Below are positions 49,383 through 62,135 of a stretch of DNA of 64,000 nt, one piece after another. The stretch is from Cotesia glomerata (lineage: Eukaryota; Arthropoda; Insecta; Hymenoptera; Braconidae), in NCBI RefSeq assembly GCF_020080835.1, contig NC_058164.1, positions 1,674,001 through 1,738,000 on the forward strand, in the 5' to 3' direction. A program made the position numbers and the translations under genes. Below the pieces are notes generated by a model. It was not told the origin of the DNA and did not search any database. It worked only from the letters and a program-made list of their open reading frames with translations. Each line of letters starts with the position of its first letter. Within the stretch, counting starts at the first letter, position 1.

Positions 49383-50813
49383 TATTAATTATTTTTGTTA
49401 TTACTCTTAGTCGTTTTTATGAATTATTTATTTTTTTATACACTAATTTATAAATTATTGAATTTTATCATTTATAAATATTTTAAAAACATCGTCAACT
49501 TAGATTGCTTTTTTTTTCTTTTTATAAAAGAAGATAAAATTTATTGAGCGCTTCTCTTTATAAAAACTCTTCTTAACACTTTACTTAAATTCAATTCAAG
49601 TAGCTCGTGATCATTTTGTGAATATAAATCACGTTCTGTTATTATTTTTTTTTTATTTATTTTTTATCTTGATTTTCATTTATCGATGTATTTTTATTTT
49701 TATAATACTAATTTTTAATTATTTATTTTTTTAGAATTATTGTAAATTTTTGCTGATTATAATCAACATTTTTTTTAATTATTTAATTCCGCGCGAGTAA
49801 TTGGTTTATTTAAAAATTTCTAAAATACAGCACTTAAAAAATTTTTATCACCATTATTTTTAATAATAATTATCCTTTATCATTAATAATTTTTTTTTTC
49901 CAGGACTTTAAAGAATTTTTTTCACGGTTTATCTTTAAAAGACCGCGATTGTGATATAAATTACACGATCCACATGTGGAATATCCACTTAATCACGTAT
50001 GAGGCATACATGATAAATTACTGTAAAAAGAGACAAATAATAATAATAAAAAAAAAAATTAGGATGAAGGTTACGAAGGATATTGAATAGAATCTGAGAT
50101 ATATATATGGATATAACAAGTATGTACCTTCACAGTGAAATTCGTGGAGCAAACTGATGCTGCGCTCATCGGGATTCTCGTTTTGTTGTACCAAAATCAA
50201 CGAGTTTGCGCAAATGCAATCATTGCTTTTTTAGATTTTATTTTGTTTCTATTTCACCAGGTACATATCCTGAAGCTGGTATTTTATTCATTGTACCGTA
50301 TAATTTCTCTAATACGTATAGAAATAGAAGTGCTACCTCCAAACGTTTGTATAAGTATCTACCTTCATACAAAATAGCCCATCGTGTCGATTACTCAATT
50401 AAATAACGAACCAACGTATACAAGAAATAATAATTACAAAAAATAAACAGTAATTTCAGTATCCAATTACATTCTTTTTTATTGAAATAATTAGTGTCAA
50501 TATTTGATATCATCTTCTATCAATCAATCATTAATTCAATTTCAAATTAAATATTATCTTCAGATTTATTGATATTTTTTTTTTATCAGATCATTATTTA
50601 TTACTAAGATTATAGAGCTTAACAGACACAATAATACAAAATATGATTATTAGGAAATTATTGTCTAATAGAATTATCTATAATCAATCTAAAGATACAT
50701 AAAACATATTTAATAACTTATTAAATATTTGGACATGAATAAGTATCGATTACACAGGTTAATATATTAATTAACGGCTCAGATTTATTATTTATCTCTA
50801 AGTTCATTAAATG
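49383..50813. promoter_or_regulatory. 5' flank of the mGluR-like gene
   Basis: AT-rich, with no ORF I believe. A minus-strand stretch ending in TGTGAAG|GTACATAC near 50130 has balanced composition and could be a 5' non-coding exon, but this is a guess. Confidence 0.25.
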
Positions 50814-51131
50814 CACTGAGAGAATTTTTTTTTTATAAGCATTTTAGTTCGAGAAATTAATTTTTTGGAAATTTTGAACAATTTTATTTCTTAGCTGAAA
50901 AAATCGAAAAAAATGTTTTTTAGATTTGGAAAAAAACTAGATAGATAATTTGAGAATTTTTATCTAAAATTGTTTTTTCTTAAATTTAGAAAACTTTTTT
51001 TTCTACAAGAAAGTTACTGTGAGAATAATTTTGATTTCTTCAGCTAAGATATAAAATTGTTTAAAATTTTTAACAAAATTTTTTGTTACAAAAATGCTCT
51101 TTTTTTGCAAAAAAAAATTTTTCTCTCAGTG
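50814..51131. mobile_element. Inverted-repeat element with CACTGAGAGAATTTTT ends
   Basis: The left end CACTGAGAGAATTTTTTT is inverted at the right end as AAAAATTTTTCTCTCAGTG. The interior also pairs partly with itself (for example AAGCATTTT and AAAATGCT). It is non-coding. Confidence 0.6.
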
Positions 51132-54100
51132 TAAAAAAAAATATAAAACATCCCGAGTTGAAAAAATTAACTTAATTGAACTTAACTGTTATATTAAAAT
51201 TTATCTTATTTAAATTGTAAATAAAGATACTATGCTGTTTAATTTTGTAAATAAAAATGAGTTCTGACCAAATTTATATGTATGAAGAAAAAAAAAATTA
51301 TGCAATCGGGGAAACTTAAGCCTGTCAGAATAACATTACCCGGCTGAAAAAAAAAATATTTAGACGTGACTTGAAAAACTTTTTTCTTCTTACAATCAAC
51401 AATGGCTTAGAACTAAAGAAAAGGTACTCAATATAATGATAAAAAACGCTTTATCATACTCTTAAGGGAGGGTCTGAATTACCCTTCCAAGGCCTAAGTT
51501 ACCCCAATATTCTACGATTCGGAAAATCTATGCCTGGAATTACTCTGAAAATATAAAGTCCTAGCTCGTATATAAAGAAAATTACTTAACGAAAAATATA
51601 AATTGCAAAAGATATCTCGGTCGTAAGTTAAATTTGAAATTCTTACTCTTCTTTAAAAGTTTTGTCGTAAAAGTTCAATGTTATGAAAACATTCAATTTC
51701 CGATATACATTTTTTTTTATTTTTATTACGATGAATAAAAATTTCGTTGTTTTCATAAGATTAAATCAGAACTTTAAAGTAAAGTATGTGATAGCGTGGG
51801 ACTGAATATTGAAGATATTTTGAATTTTTCGAGATGACAAGATTCTAGAAAGTGCATACATTTTTAGTGAAATCGATGCGATAGTTTAATGGGTTGAATT
51901 TTTTACTTGCAAATTTTATTTTCAAACGTCGAAATTATTATTTCAGTCAGAGTATTAAAATTTATTAAATAAATCGACAACCAGGTATTGATTTTTTTTT
52001 ATAAAATATTCGATAATTAAATTTTTATTCACGGTTTAATATTTAAAGTTTTTCGGTATGAATTTAAAATTATTTATATTTTTCAAGCATTTTTGGAATT
52101 ATTTTCGCCTGTAATTTTGTTAATTATCTCTTTCGTATATTGATAATTATAAAAGGAACCAGGAAAATAATTATTATTATTGTGTAATATTTTAAGCGCT
52201 TTAAAGTCTTATTAATCTCTTATTGTAAAAATGTGGATTATAATAATAATTATGATAAATATAAATGAATTAAACCAAGTTTGTGAATAGAAGAAAAATA
52301 AATCAATATTATGATTTATTAATAAAATTATTTTCTATGAAAAAAAAAGTTAGATTTATCGGGAAAAATTATATTACTCAACAAGAACAATTATTGAAAG
52401 AGAAATATGATAACAGTCAGGAAAAATAAAATTAAAATAATTGTTATTTGATATTTTAGTAATAAATTACAATAATTCCATTTTGTTTTTGTTATTGTTA
52501 CGCAATAAATGGGTATTATATAGAACCGATTTATTATGTATACATTTACACAAATATTGCAAAATCGATGAGAGTGATGTATAAATTCGAAACTCAGAGG
52601 ACAAAATATTAATAAAATGTAAGATGTATTTTTAATTTCATAGTTTTTTACATCTACTTATTTTTAATGACTAACCATGTTAATTTATAACAATACTGAA
52701 ATATCAAAATATATGTCTTTAATTTTTCAGTCACATATATCGAAAAATTACGAGATCTACTCTGCGTAGCAAGCCATGATTTATACTTTTAAATACTAAT
52801 AAGTTTTTTTTGTACATTTAAATTGATGATATTCAAATTAGCAGATGTCTGATAATTTTTAGTTTTATTTAAAAAATAAAGTAGTGCCGGAAAAATAACT
52901 CATAAGAATTGCATTCATAGCTTTTTAAAATTTCAACATGTTAAATTTTAATTTAAATATTTTTTTGCAATAAATTATTTATTGAGTGAAATTCTAAAAA
53001 TTGTCAGATTTCTGATAATTTCAGTATTATTTAATCTTAACTATATGAAATATGAATTTTTTATATGATAGCGAAGTTAGCAGACATTTAACAATTTTTT
53101 AATATTTTTTTTCATTAATTAAATTAGAACTAAAAAAATATTGTAAAAAATTCCATGTGTTGTTTTTTAAATTTTCTACGTGTGGAATTTTTAAAAAATT
53201 CTTTTGGTATAAATTTTTCAATCAGAAAAATTCTAAAAATTCTCAGGTGTATGCTAACTTTATTTTCATATTTTTACAATACCAGTGAGCTGACATTTTT
53301 TTTTATTTTCTTGTAATAATTTTTTCAACAAAAGAAATTAAAAAAATTTTTATATGTCGGTTAACTTTTCACTATTTTTCAACAAAAATAAAAAAAAAAA
53401 AACTGTTAATGATGTTAGAAATTTTTATGAGAATTAAGTAAGCCATTTAAAAATTTTTAGAACTTTTTTTATCGAAAAAAATATTACAAAAAAAAAATAA
53501 AAAAAAAATTTCATTCATAAAAAACTTGAAAAACTACAAGTGCAATTTTTAAAAATATTTTTTAGTTCTATTTTAATAAATGAATAAAAATGAAAAAATG
53601 AAAAACGTCGGCTAACTTTAGTATTATGAAATTTTTCAGGATTTTATAGCATTGAAATTATTATGAAAAAAATTTCACATGTGAAAAGAAAACAAAATTA
53701 TCAGTGTAAATTTTTCAAAGCATTTTTTTATTGTAATTGATTTTTTATAAGAATTAAAAAAATTGACATTTTTCATTTAACTTTAGCATGATAAAATAAA
53801 AACTATCTGTAAAAAAAAAAATATGGATTGTTTAGTAGTAATCGAATATTTGCATAAATAACAGCTGATATTCTTCAGGCAAATATTACAATTTAATGTG
53901 TATAAAGCACGGTTTAATAATTTTCAATTTACAGAACCGAAAATAGCTATAAGGGAATCGGGAATAAAAAATACAATTTAATATCATTGATATTCATTTA
54001 TTTAATTGATTTTATAATTGAGTGAATATATTCAAAAAATTTAATTTCGGGTCTAATTTAAATATACATCAAAAGATTAAATATCTTTTGTCTCACTCGG

Positions 54101-54345
54101 TAATTGGATTCTAGGATTTTCACGTCTCTTCACTCTCGAGTGCACTCAGTCCGTAAAAGAATAGCCAGTGGGTGCTCTTGAGGTCTATGATCAAAATAAA
54201 AATCTATAAAGTAGCACATGTCCACATAATATTCGCTTCTATCTTCATATTTTCATTCCACGTAAAATTTATACGTGTGTTACTTCACACACACATACAC
54301 ACACAATAAGTTCATTATTGAATATTCCCGCGAAAATAAAAAAAT
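51132..54345. repeat. Gene-poor AT-rich DNA with scattered MITE remnants
   Basis: No coding or RNA gene is seen. Remnants with inverted ends of the types GCAGA(C/T)ATCTGA and AAGTTAGC(C/A)GAC lie at about 52830-53030, 53060-53270 and 53420-53630. The block 54100-54330 has a more balanced composition and may be regulatory. Confidence 0.5.
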
Positions 54346-55062
54346 TCTGGGTTGCAGTCAACTAGTCAGATTGACAACATTCCGAATTAATAAATTTCTA
54401 GAACTTAGAAAGTAAATATAAAATATAATTTAAAATAATTAATTTTACAAATTTTAAAATTTCGAAAAATATAAACTTGAATAATGAAAAAACTAAAATT
54501 ATATTAATAGAATCTTTCAAAGTCACAAAGTCTCAATAAATTAAAAAACATAATAACGAAAATTTATACGCCAAAATGAATGAACAGACGAACACTCATT
54601 TAGCCGAAAAATGTAAATAATTTTATAATTAGATTAGAAATTTTTTTTAATTAATTTTAAATTAATTAATTTTATTTTAATTTACAAGCATGTATGGAAA
54701 ACACTCAAATTTCATGATTGTAAAGGTGGACCATCTAAGAAAAATTTCCAATTTTTTGGATGAGTAATTTTCGGCCGAATCATTATTCGGATAGATGAGT
54801 ATTCGGATGAATATACGTCGGAACAACCCTTTTTCGAAATCAAATTAATTTTAACTCTTGAGGAATATAAGATTTATATTTACTTATATTCGATAACCCG
54901 GTGTTTTATAATTTGCAAAATTGTTTTTCGGCTGGTATTATATTTAAGTTAATGTATTTTATAAACTTTGAATGTAGCGGAATTTTTAATTTTCTAAAGT
55001 TTTGATAATTCGGAATGCTGTCGATCTGACTGGTTGACCGCAACCCAAAATTCTCACCAGTT
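54346..55062. mobile_element. About 715-base element with diverged terminal inverted repeats
   Basis: The left segment TTCTGGGTTGCAGTCAACTA pairs with the inverse of the right end (GGTTGACCGCAACCCAAAAT), and the match continues over about 45 bases through CATTCCGAATTA. The interior has several copies of ATTCGGATGA-like words and no long frame. The divergence of the arms suggests an old copy. Confidence 0.55.
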
Positions 55063-55553
55063 CTATTGGGAAATTTATAATTTTCCTGGCCGCTTATTCG
55101 CAGGGTCTCTGTCAGAGTGGGGAGAGAAAAAAATATTGAGTACGAACCAGCAGCCAACTTCATCCGTATTGAGGTTTTGTTACACATGCAGGCAAGTTAA
55201 GTGTTGTTTGGTTAGTTATTTTATTTTGTATTATTTGTACTTTATTTACTTACTTGATTGATTGATTAATATTTCAATTATTTTTGCTTTATTTGTTTTT
55301 TATAATCATAATAATACTATGGTAAATAATTACTTTGATAATTCAAAAACATGTGTGTGATTGCTTGAGTTTAATTGTGACATTTAATAGCAAAGCTGAA
55401 AATATATGGCATAATTAAAAATAATAAATTACTTGGGATTAAGTTGAGGTAAAAAATATTCCATTTCCAGGTTTTTAAAATATTTTTTTTAATGATCAAA
55501 TTTGTTACAATTTGAGGTAAATAATGAGCAAAGGAGAGATTTCCTGAGGGTAG

Positions 55554-57905
55554 ACGAAAACCCGTCGACAGTTGTCATTGTTTGACGTTGATGATAATCT
55601 TAAAAAATTGCCGGATATTGATGTAAGTTTTTTAAAATTAAATTAAATTATTGTTATTGTGGTGGTGAGATAAATCACCAAGTTAATATATTCCTTAATA
55701 TTTTTATCAAACGGAAGAGATAAAATAATTTTATTATTTCAGAATATAATATTAGCATTTTAATATGCTACGAAATTATTTTAATTAATAAAATTGTACC
55801 TATATTAATTTAATTTCTGATGTTCATAATTTCAGACAGTTGTGTCTGAACTTTTCATTATAGTAGTTTGTAATTAAATATTACAGTTTATAAATAATTA
55901 AAATAAAAGTTATGAAAATCGTTTTGAAAACTCAATTATTTATTTTTGTTTATAATTAATAATAACTTTTTTAATTAGTCAATTATTTTTTCAGATCAGT
56001 AAAAATGCTGATAAAAAAATCATTTTATGATGAAAATTAAGTTAGCCGACATCTAAAAATTTTTAGAATTTTTTTTGATTAAAAAAAAAATTTTTTTTTA
56101 AATTTCATTTGTAAAAAACTTTAAAAACTATAAGTGCAATTTTTTAAAAATATTATTTTGTTCAAAAAATTAAATGTCGGCTAACTTTAGTATTAATTTT
56201 ATATGATACTAAAGTTAGCCGACGTTCAAAAATTTTTCTATTTTTTTTAACAATTAAATTTCAAGTAAAAAAATAATTTTAAAAAATTGCACGTATAAAT
56301 TTTCAAATTTTCTACATGTGAAATTTTTTCTTTTAATTTAGCAGATAAAATAAAAAGTGAAACAAAAAGGGTGATTCTAAAATAAAATAAAATATTTCTA
56401 AAATAATAATATTCCGGGTGTACAAATAGTGATTATAAACTATCAGACATATTATGTTTTTCTTATCTTTGAAATTTTTTTATAATTTTTTCTTTCAAAT
56501 TTAATTAAAAAAATTTTTTTGTTTTTTTTAATATCTTAAATTTTTTAAATTTATCTTTTCTTTGCAGATTTTATGTATTGTATAAAATCATTAATTATAA
56601 ACATTCTATACATAAAAATGTAACATATTGTTGTAAATTGCCGAGGGCGTTTCTTTACAAATAAATGAATAAATAAATTTTATAGTAACAATTTTTTCAC
56701 TAACAATATTCAGATGTCGGCTAATTTAATTTTCATTCATTTTATGATTTTCAAAAACAAGTACAGGAATCATACAGAGTAGCTCAAGTTTTCTTGAAAA
56801 AAAAATCAACTGCAGTAAGCTAATAATTTTTTTAAATCATATACTTTAATTTTATTGATAAAATTTTTCTATTACAGAGATTGGATAAAGAAGCAGTGAA
56901 TATTTGATGGAAGACAAAAATAATCAGATCCCCTATTTTTATATTACATTATGCTCCGGAGAATTCCACATTAGGCATTAAAGATGAACCAATAAACGCT
57001 ATTGATCCATCTTTAGATTACATGTTTTTGTCATACATAAATTACGAAGAAATAGAAGAGAGCCTGGAGCAACCCCAAAGGGGATAAAGAAGAAGAGGCG
57101 TATACGGTGGCTGAAAAAATCAATAAAAATAAGTTATGATAACGCTTTAGACCTAGATTGTGTTACAATTTAGATGATAATTTATTAAGTAGTATTAATG
57201 ACACTAGTCGGAATGAAAGATATCAACTGTCAAAGCGGTGCAATGTGATACCCATGTACTTTGTACTTGCTTCATTATACCAATCTCGGAGATATTAATT
57301 CATATCTCTTTTGTCGACTATCGTTCTAGGTACGGGCTGTTCTTTTGTTGTTTGTGAAAAAGACCAACAACAAGCCCGACGTGTAAAATCCACACAGGAA
57401 GATTGTTTCGTACATTGTTACAAACAGGCGACAAACTTTATGTTTGTGATGTTTATGGTATTGCGTTTACATTCAGTGGAGCATTAGGAGACACTTGTAG
57501 ACGCATGCTGGTGATAAACCGTTTGGTTGTGATAAACATAGTAGTAAATTTGTCGCCCTGTATTACTTGAACAGTTATATGGAGAGATATTGTAATAACC
57601 AAAGTATAAGCCAAAAATAATTTAAATGACAGCCGTAATGGTTAATGGTGTTGATGTAAATGCAAATGCAAATACAGATCTGAGTAATAATATTGATGGT
57701 GGCAGTATTATAAATGACAATGCTAATGATCGTGCTGAATCTATTGAAAATAATGGTTAAATTATTATAATTTAGTGAATGATGTTACTGTTGGTAATGA
57801 CGAGTTTATTGAGAATACTGAGCTTATTGATCATGCTAATTTGAAGCGTATTAATCATCAAGACTCGAAAAAAAAATTATTGATGATCTGGTTAATTAAA
57901 TTAAA
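55554..57905 (+). pseudogene. Remains of a C2H2 zinc-finger protein gene
   Basis: An exon-like piece at 55554-55622 (RRQLSLFDVDDNLKKLPDID, then GTAAGT) is followed by an acceptor at 56877 and RLDKEAVNI, then a stop. A shifted frame at about 56930-57087 reads LGIKDEPINAIDPSLDYMF and SYINYEEIEESLEQP. At 57400-57590 two decayed fingers are recognisable: TGDKLYVCDVYGIAF and, one frame away, HAGDKPFGCDKHSSKF. They keep the linker and hydrophobic spacing, but several Cys and His ligands have changed. Two overlapping Asn-rich frames at 57626-57905 may be a further part. A Helitron follows at once. No intact product is possible from the frame as it stands. Confidence 0.55.
56030..56195. mobile_element. 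AAGTTAGC-family MITE inside the zinc-finger pseudogene intron
   Basis: The ends AATTAAGTTAGCCGACAT and ATGTCGGCTAACTTTAGT are inverted repeats. A second, larger inverted pair of the same type (about 56207-56735) follows directly, its right end being GATGTCGGCTAATTTAAT. Confidence 0.65.
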
Positions 57906-58963
57906 CGAGCAATCTTGCAGTCACTATGTGACTGCCGTGACTTATGAGATAAACAGAAATAAAATTTTGCTTCATTAAATAATGACTCTTGTTAAATTGC
58001 GCTGTAATTTTTTAACGGTTGACGTTTTTAAAGATATAAGCTCATCCTGATGTTACACTCATCGAGAGCTTTCATTTGAGTACCCACATGCATTTTGATA
58101 TATTTTTCATATATACACATATATAAATATATAAAATACATGAAAAATTGATGTGGGTACTCAAATGAAAGGTCTTGATGAGTGTAATGTCGGAGTAAGC
58201 TTATATCTATAAAAATGTCAATAGTTAACAAGATACAAGGTAACTTCTTAACTATCGACATTTTTAAAGATATAAGCTAATCCCGATGTTACACTCATCA
58301 AGAGCTTTCATTTGAGTACCCACATGCATTTTGATATATTTTTCATATATACATATATATAATATGTATAAATATATGAAAAATTGATGTGGGTACTCAA
58401 ATGAAAGGTCTTGATGAGTGTAATATCAGGGTGAGCTTATATCTTTAAAAATATCGATAGTTCTCAAGATACAAGGTCATTTATTAAGTATTGACATTTT
58501 TAAAGATATAAGCTCATCCCGATGTTACACTCATCAAGAGCTTTAATTTGAGTACCCACATGCATTTTGATATATTTTTCATATATACATATATATAAAT
58601 ATATGAAAAATTGATGTAGGTACTCAAATGAAAGGTCTTGATGAGTGTAATGTCGGGATGAGCTTATATCTTTAAAAAGGTCAATAGATCACAAGATACA
58701 AGGTAATTTCTTAATTATGTATCTAGAAATAGAACACTCGAATGCAGCCTAAATAGATAGATAGATGGATAATAAATTTTATTTGATCCTGGATAAATAC
58801 TTATCATCATGAATTGACTATTGGTGAGAATGATATGAAACCTTGAAAGGGTACAACTCGAGGTCAAGACATTTCTGATGATACCAAATTTAACCATAAA
58901 AACCCATTTTATCATATAAATACACTGGCAACAAAACTTTTCTTATTCTCTTAATAATATAAA
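57906..58963 (-). mobile_element. Non-autonomous Helitron-like element, copy G (3 palindromic units)
   Basis: The only copy not in an intron of an intact gene. The 3' hairpin is intact, but the terminal CTAG reads CTCG (minus strand, 57906) and the 5' TC reads TT at 58963. Flanks are A and T as in the others. It has three inverted-repeat units and a tiny retrotransposon insertion at 58756-58793. Confidence 0.75.
58756..58793 (-). mobile_element. Dead-on-arrival 3' tail of a non-LTR retrotransposon
   Basis: About 38 bases (GATAGATAGATGGATAATAA then TTTTATTTGATCCTGG) interrupt the Helitron right-end sequence. They match the 3' end of the retrotransposon at 16905-16945 and are flanked by TAAATA on both sides, a likely target-site duplication. 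Confidence 0.65.
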
Positions 58964-60306
58964 TTAGGAGTAATTTGGAAGGTTTAATAATACATGAAAT
59001 ATAAAAAAATTAAATTAATTAAATTTTCTTTATTATTATTTTGTTTTTTGTACAAACAATATTTTAAATAAAAAAATTCTCATTGCCGGTTTAATTGCGT
59101 TTTTAATTTTTTTTCTTTTTAAATTAAATTTACTAACTATAATTTTTTTATAACTATATAGTATGCAATGTTTAGGAATGTAATAAACTATTGTTAGATT
59201 TTTTAGAATTACGTTTAGTTGGACGGCTTTAATTAGCAGTAATTGCATCATATACATATATATTTATTTATATTTACTTGTATATATGAAGTAAAGAAAA
59301 ATAATTTTTTAAAAAACGCTGGAGTCCGGCCCAGGTAATTGAGAATATTTACGTACTTATTATTTTATTTAATTCTTCCTCATACGATAATATTTTATTC
59401 TGTTTTTATAACAAAAAAATAATTGTGTCGTTGAATTTACTTTTAAATTGAATTAGTTATTCTAGCATTGTTACCAATTTATCAATAATTAATTTCTATA
59501 CCAATAAAATAGTCATTTTTTTTTATAAATAATAAGTAAAATTCAATGACAAAATCCACACACTTAAATATACAATTATACAATTTTCAATTTATTTCTT
59601 AACTTTTATTTTATCTGTCGCTTTTTTGTCTTACAAGACAAATTAATTATATTACTTTATTTATAAAATATAAAAGTTAGCTTGTAAAATATATCTTATT
59701 TATAAAAAGTTGGTCCCAGTGTAAATTAATTATAATAATTAATCTCCATTAAAACTTTCCACAGCTAAAAATATTTAGCTACCTAAAATCGCATGTTACG
59801 TAACTTATATAACAATTCATATAAATTCTCTAAATTTTCTTTAATTATTATTATAGTCATAGATTTTTAAAAATTTTTTCTTATTAAGTAAACGTTATAC
59901 TAAATTATGATATTTTTTTATCTATAGTACACACGAACCGTATGAAAAAACGTTAATACTTCATTATTGATTGAATATTTACAAATCTTATATACGTAAA
60001 AATAACATCCAACAAAAATGACACATTCATGACTTGTCTAATAAATCTCTCGATGTAAAAAAAAAAACATAATCATGATCGCAATAATTAATAATTAATA
60101 AATGTTGAAAAAATCACATAATTTTTCCTTACAATAGATCGTAGTAAAAATACATTGAGATTTAAAATTTACAATAGTCAATATAATTATTAAAATATTC
60201 AACTCTGCATTATACAGAAACAAAAACAATATTTATATCTATATTTATATTTATATATATATATATATATATATTTGTAAAAAAAATATATAATGATAAA
60301 AACAAT
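58964..60306. other. 3' flank of the LRP1-like gene
   Basis: Very AT-rich with (TA)n near 60245-60274. It presumably contains the 3' UTR of the minus-strand gene. No other gene is seen. Confidence 0.5.
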
Positions 60307-60970
60307 TTAGCTTTCGGATTTATCTTCCTCAACTAATTGCTGAGTATCTTTTCCTGAATCTTTTGTCGTGGGATCTAGCTCTCGTCTTTTATGATGTAGC
60401 TGCGGTAATTCTTTATGTTGCATACTCGACGGTTTCATTTCTGCAGGGACTTCGTATATAGAGCTCCCACTTGTACCATTCGTTGTTTCTAAATTCACTG
60501 CATCGTACATGGGGTTACTGAAGTCGCGATTTTTATCCGTTACCTCGCCTAAACTATACTCTACATCAAGTGGCTCCTATATCACAAAAAATAAACAAAA
60601 AAATAGTAAATAATTATTACAATTATTATTCACATCCAAAAGTTTAATGACTTCATTAAGTATATCTTTATATTTACTTTTTTACTCAAACATTTTATTT
60701 ATTTATCTTTCGAGGATTTATTATTTAAATTTACCCGTTTTTGTGCAAACGAAAAAAAAGTAATAAAGCGAAAATGGGAATAGGTATTCTCGGTGCTCGT
60801 TAAAAAGTTAAATATGTAATCACTAACGGCTACCTTTATTATATATTTTATAATATAATTTAAAAAAACTTACCATTCTCTCGTGAGCGGGTGTACCGAA
60901 TTCAACGTTGCTACCTTGTCTAAATGATACACTTTGAGCAGTAAGACTTCCGAGACCACCGGGTTTACCG
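60307..60970 (-). CDS. C-terminal cytoplasmic tail of an LRP1-like LDL-receptor-family protein (partial)
   Basis: Two exons, 60970-60874 and 60576-60307 (stop TAA at 60309-60307), join in phase. They encode an intracellular tail with NVEFGTPA, then EPLDVEYSLGEV and an endocytosis signal of the NPxY type in DFSNPMYDAV. A second tyrosine is at SIYEVPAE and the C-terminus is charged. The order of the NVE(F/I)G(T/N)P block, the acidic linker and NPxY matches the end of LRP1 tails. The ectodomain exons must lie beyond position 64000. The assignment to LRP1 rather than another giant LDL-receptor relative is from motif order only. Confidence 0.72.
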
Positions 60971-62135
60971 CTAATTAACAAAACACAATTCTCATTAATT
61001 AAAGAAAGTCAAATTAGCAGACATTTGATTATTTTTATGATTTTTTTTATTAAAAATAAAAATTTCACGTGTAAAAGATACCTAAAAGAAAATAAAAGTA
61101 CTATTTTTAAAATTATAATTTAATTAGTGAAAAAAAACTAAAAATTTTTTAAGATTTGCTGATTTTAGTATCATTAATAAATGAAAATTAAATTATCAAT
61201 CTGAAAATTTTTATGATTTTTTTTATTAAAAAAAAAAAGAAAATGTATCAATAGTTTAACATGTAAAAAATTTGAAAAATTTAAGTGTAATTTCTAAAAA
61301 ATATTTTTTAAATTCTTATTTAATTAAAAAAAATGAAAGTGAAATTTTTAAAAAATATTAAAAAAATTAAAATTTAATTAGTAAAAAAAAATCAAAAAAT
61401 TCTTTAACTTGTGCTGATTTTAGTATCATTAATAAATTAAAATTAAATTATCAGACATCTGAAAATTTTTATGATTTTTTTTATTAAAAAAAAAAGAAAA
61501 CGTATCAATAGTTTTAAATGTAAAAAATTTGAAGAAATTTGAGTGTAATTTAAAAAAAAAATATTTTTTTAGTTCTTATTTAATTGAAAAAAAATAAAAA
61601 TTTCACATGTAAAATATCAAAAAAACAAAAAAATTGCAATTTTTTAAAAACATTTTTAAAATTATAATTTTATTAGTGAAAAAAATCAGAAAAATTTTTT
61701 ACATTTGCTGATTTTACTATCATTAATAAATGAAAATTCAATTATGAGACATCTGAAAACTTTATGATTTGTTTAAAGAAAAAAAAAAAAAATGTATTAA
61801 TAGTTTTACATGTACAAAATTTAAGTGTAATTAAAAAAAAATAATTTTTTAGTTCTTATTTAATTAAAAAAATAAAAATTTCACTCGTAAGACATTAAAA
61901 AAATAAAAGTGCAATTTTTAAAATTATAATTAAATTAGTGAAAAAAATCAAAAAAATTTTTCAACATCTGCTAATTTTAGGATCATTCATAAATGAAAAT
62001 AAAATTATCAAACATCTAAAAATTTTTATGATTTTTTCTATTAAAAAAAAAAATCTTCAAATAGTTTCACAAGTAAAAAATTAAGGTGTAATTAAAATAA
62101 AATATTTTTTTAGTTCTTATTAAATTAAAAAAATC
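60971..62135. repeat. LRP1-like intron with four or more diverged repeat units
   Basis: Units of about 260-280 bases recur from 60998. Each has AATTATCA(G)ACATCTGAAAA, a poly-A stretch, TAGTTT(A/T)ACATGTAAAAAATT and a TTGCTGATTTTAGTATCATT end. They look like tandemly arranged or repeatedly inserted copies of one AT-rich element. Confidence 0.55.

Noticed and set aside
50018..50406. Open frames on both strands upstream of the mGluR-like gene
   Set aside because: They overlap each other, lack supporting splice sites or family motifs, and are best treated as 5' flank.
54906..55261. Overlapping frames at 54906-55187 (minus) and 55034-55261 (plus)
   Set aside because: Part of each is the right end of the inverted-repeat element. 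A GCAAGT at 55191 could be a GC donor, but there is no matching exon that I can defend.
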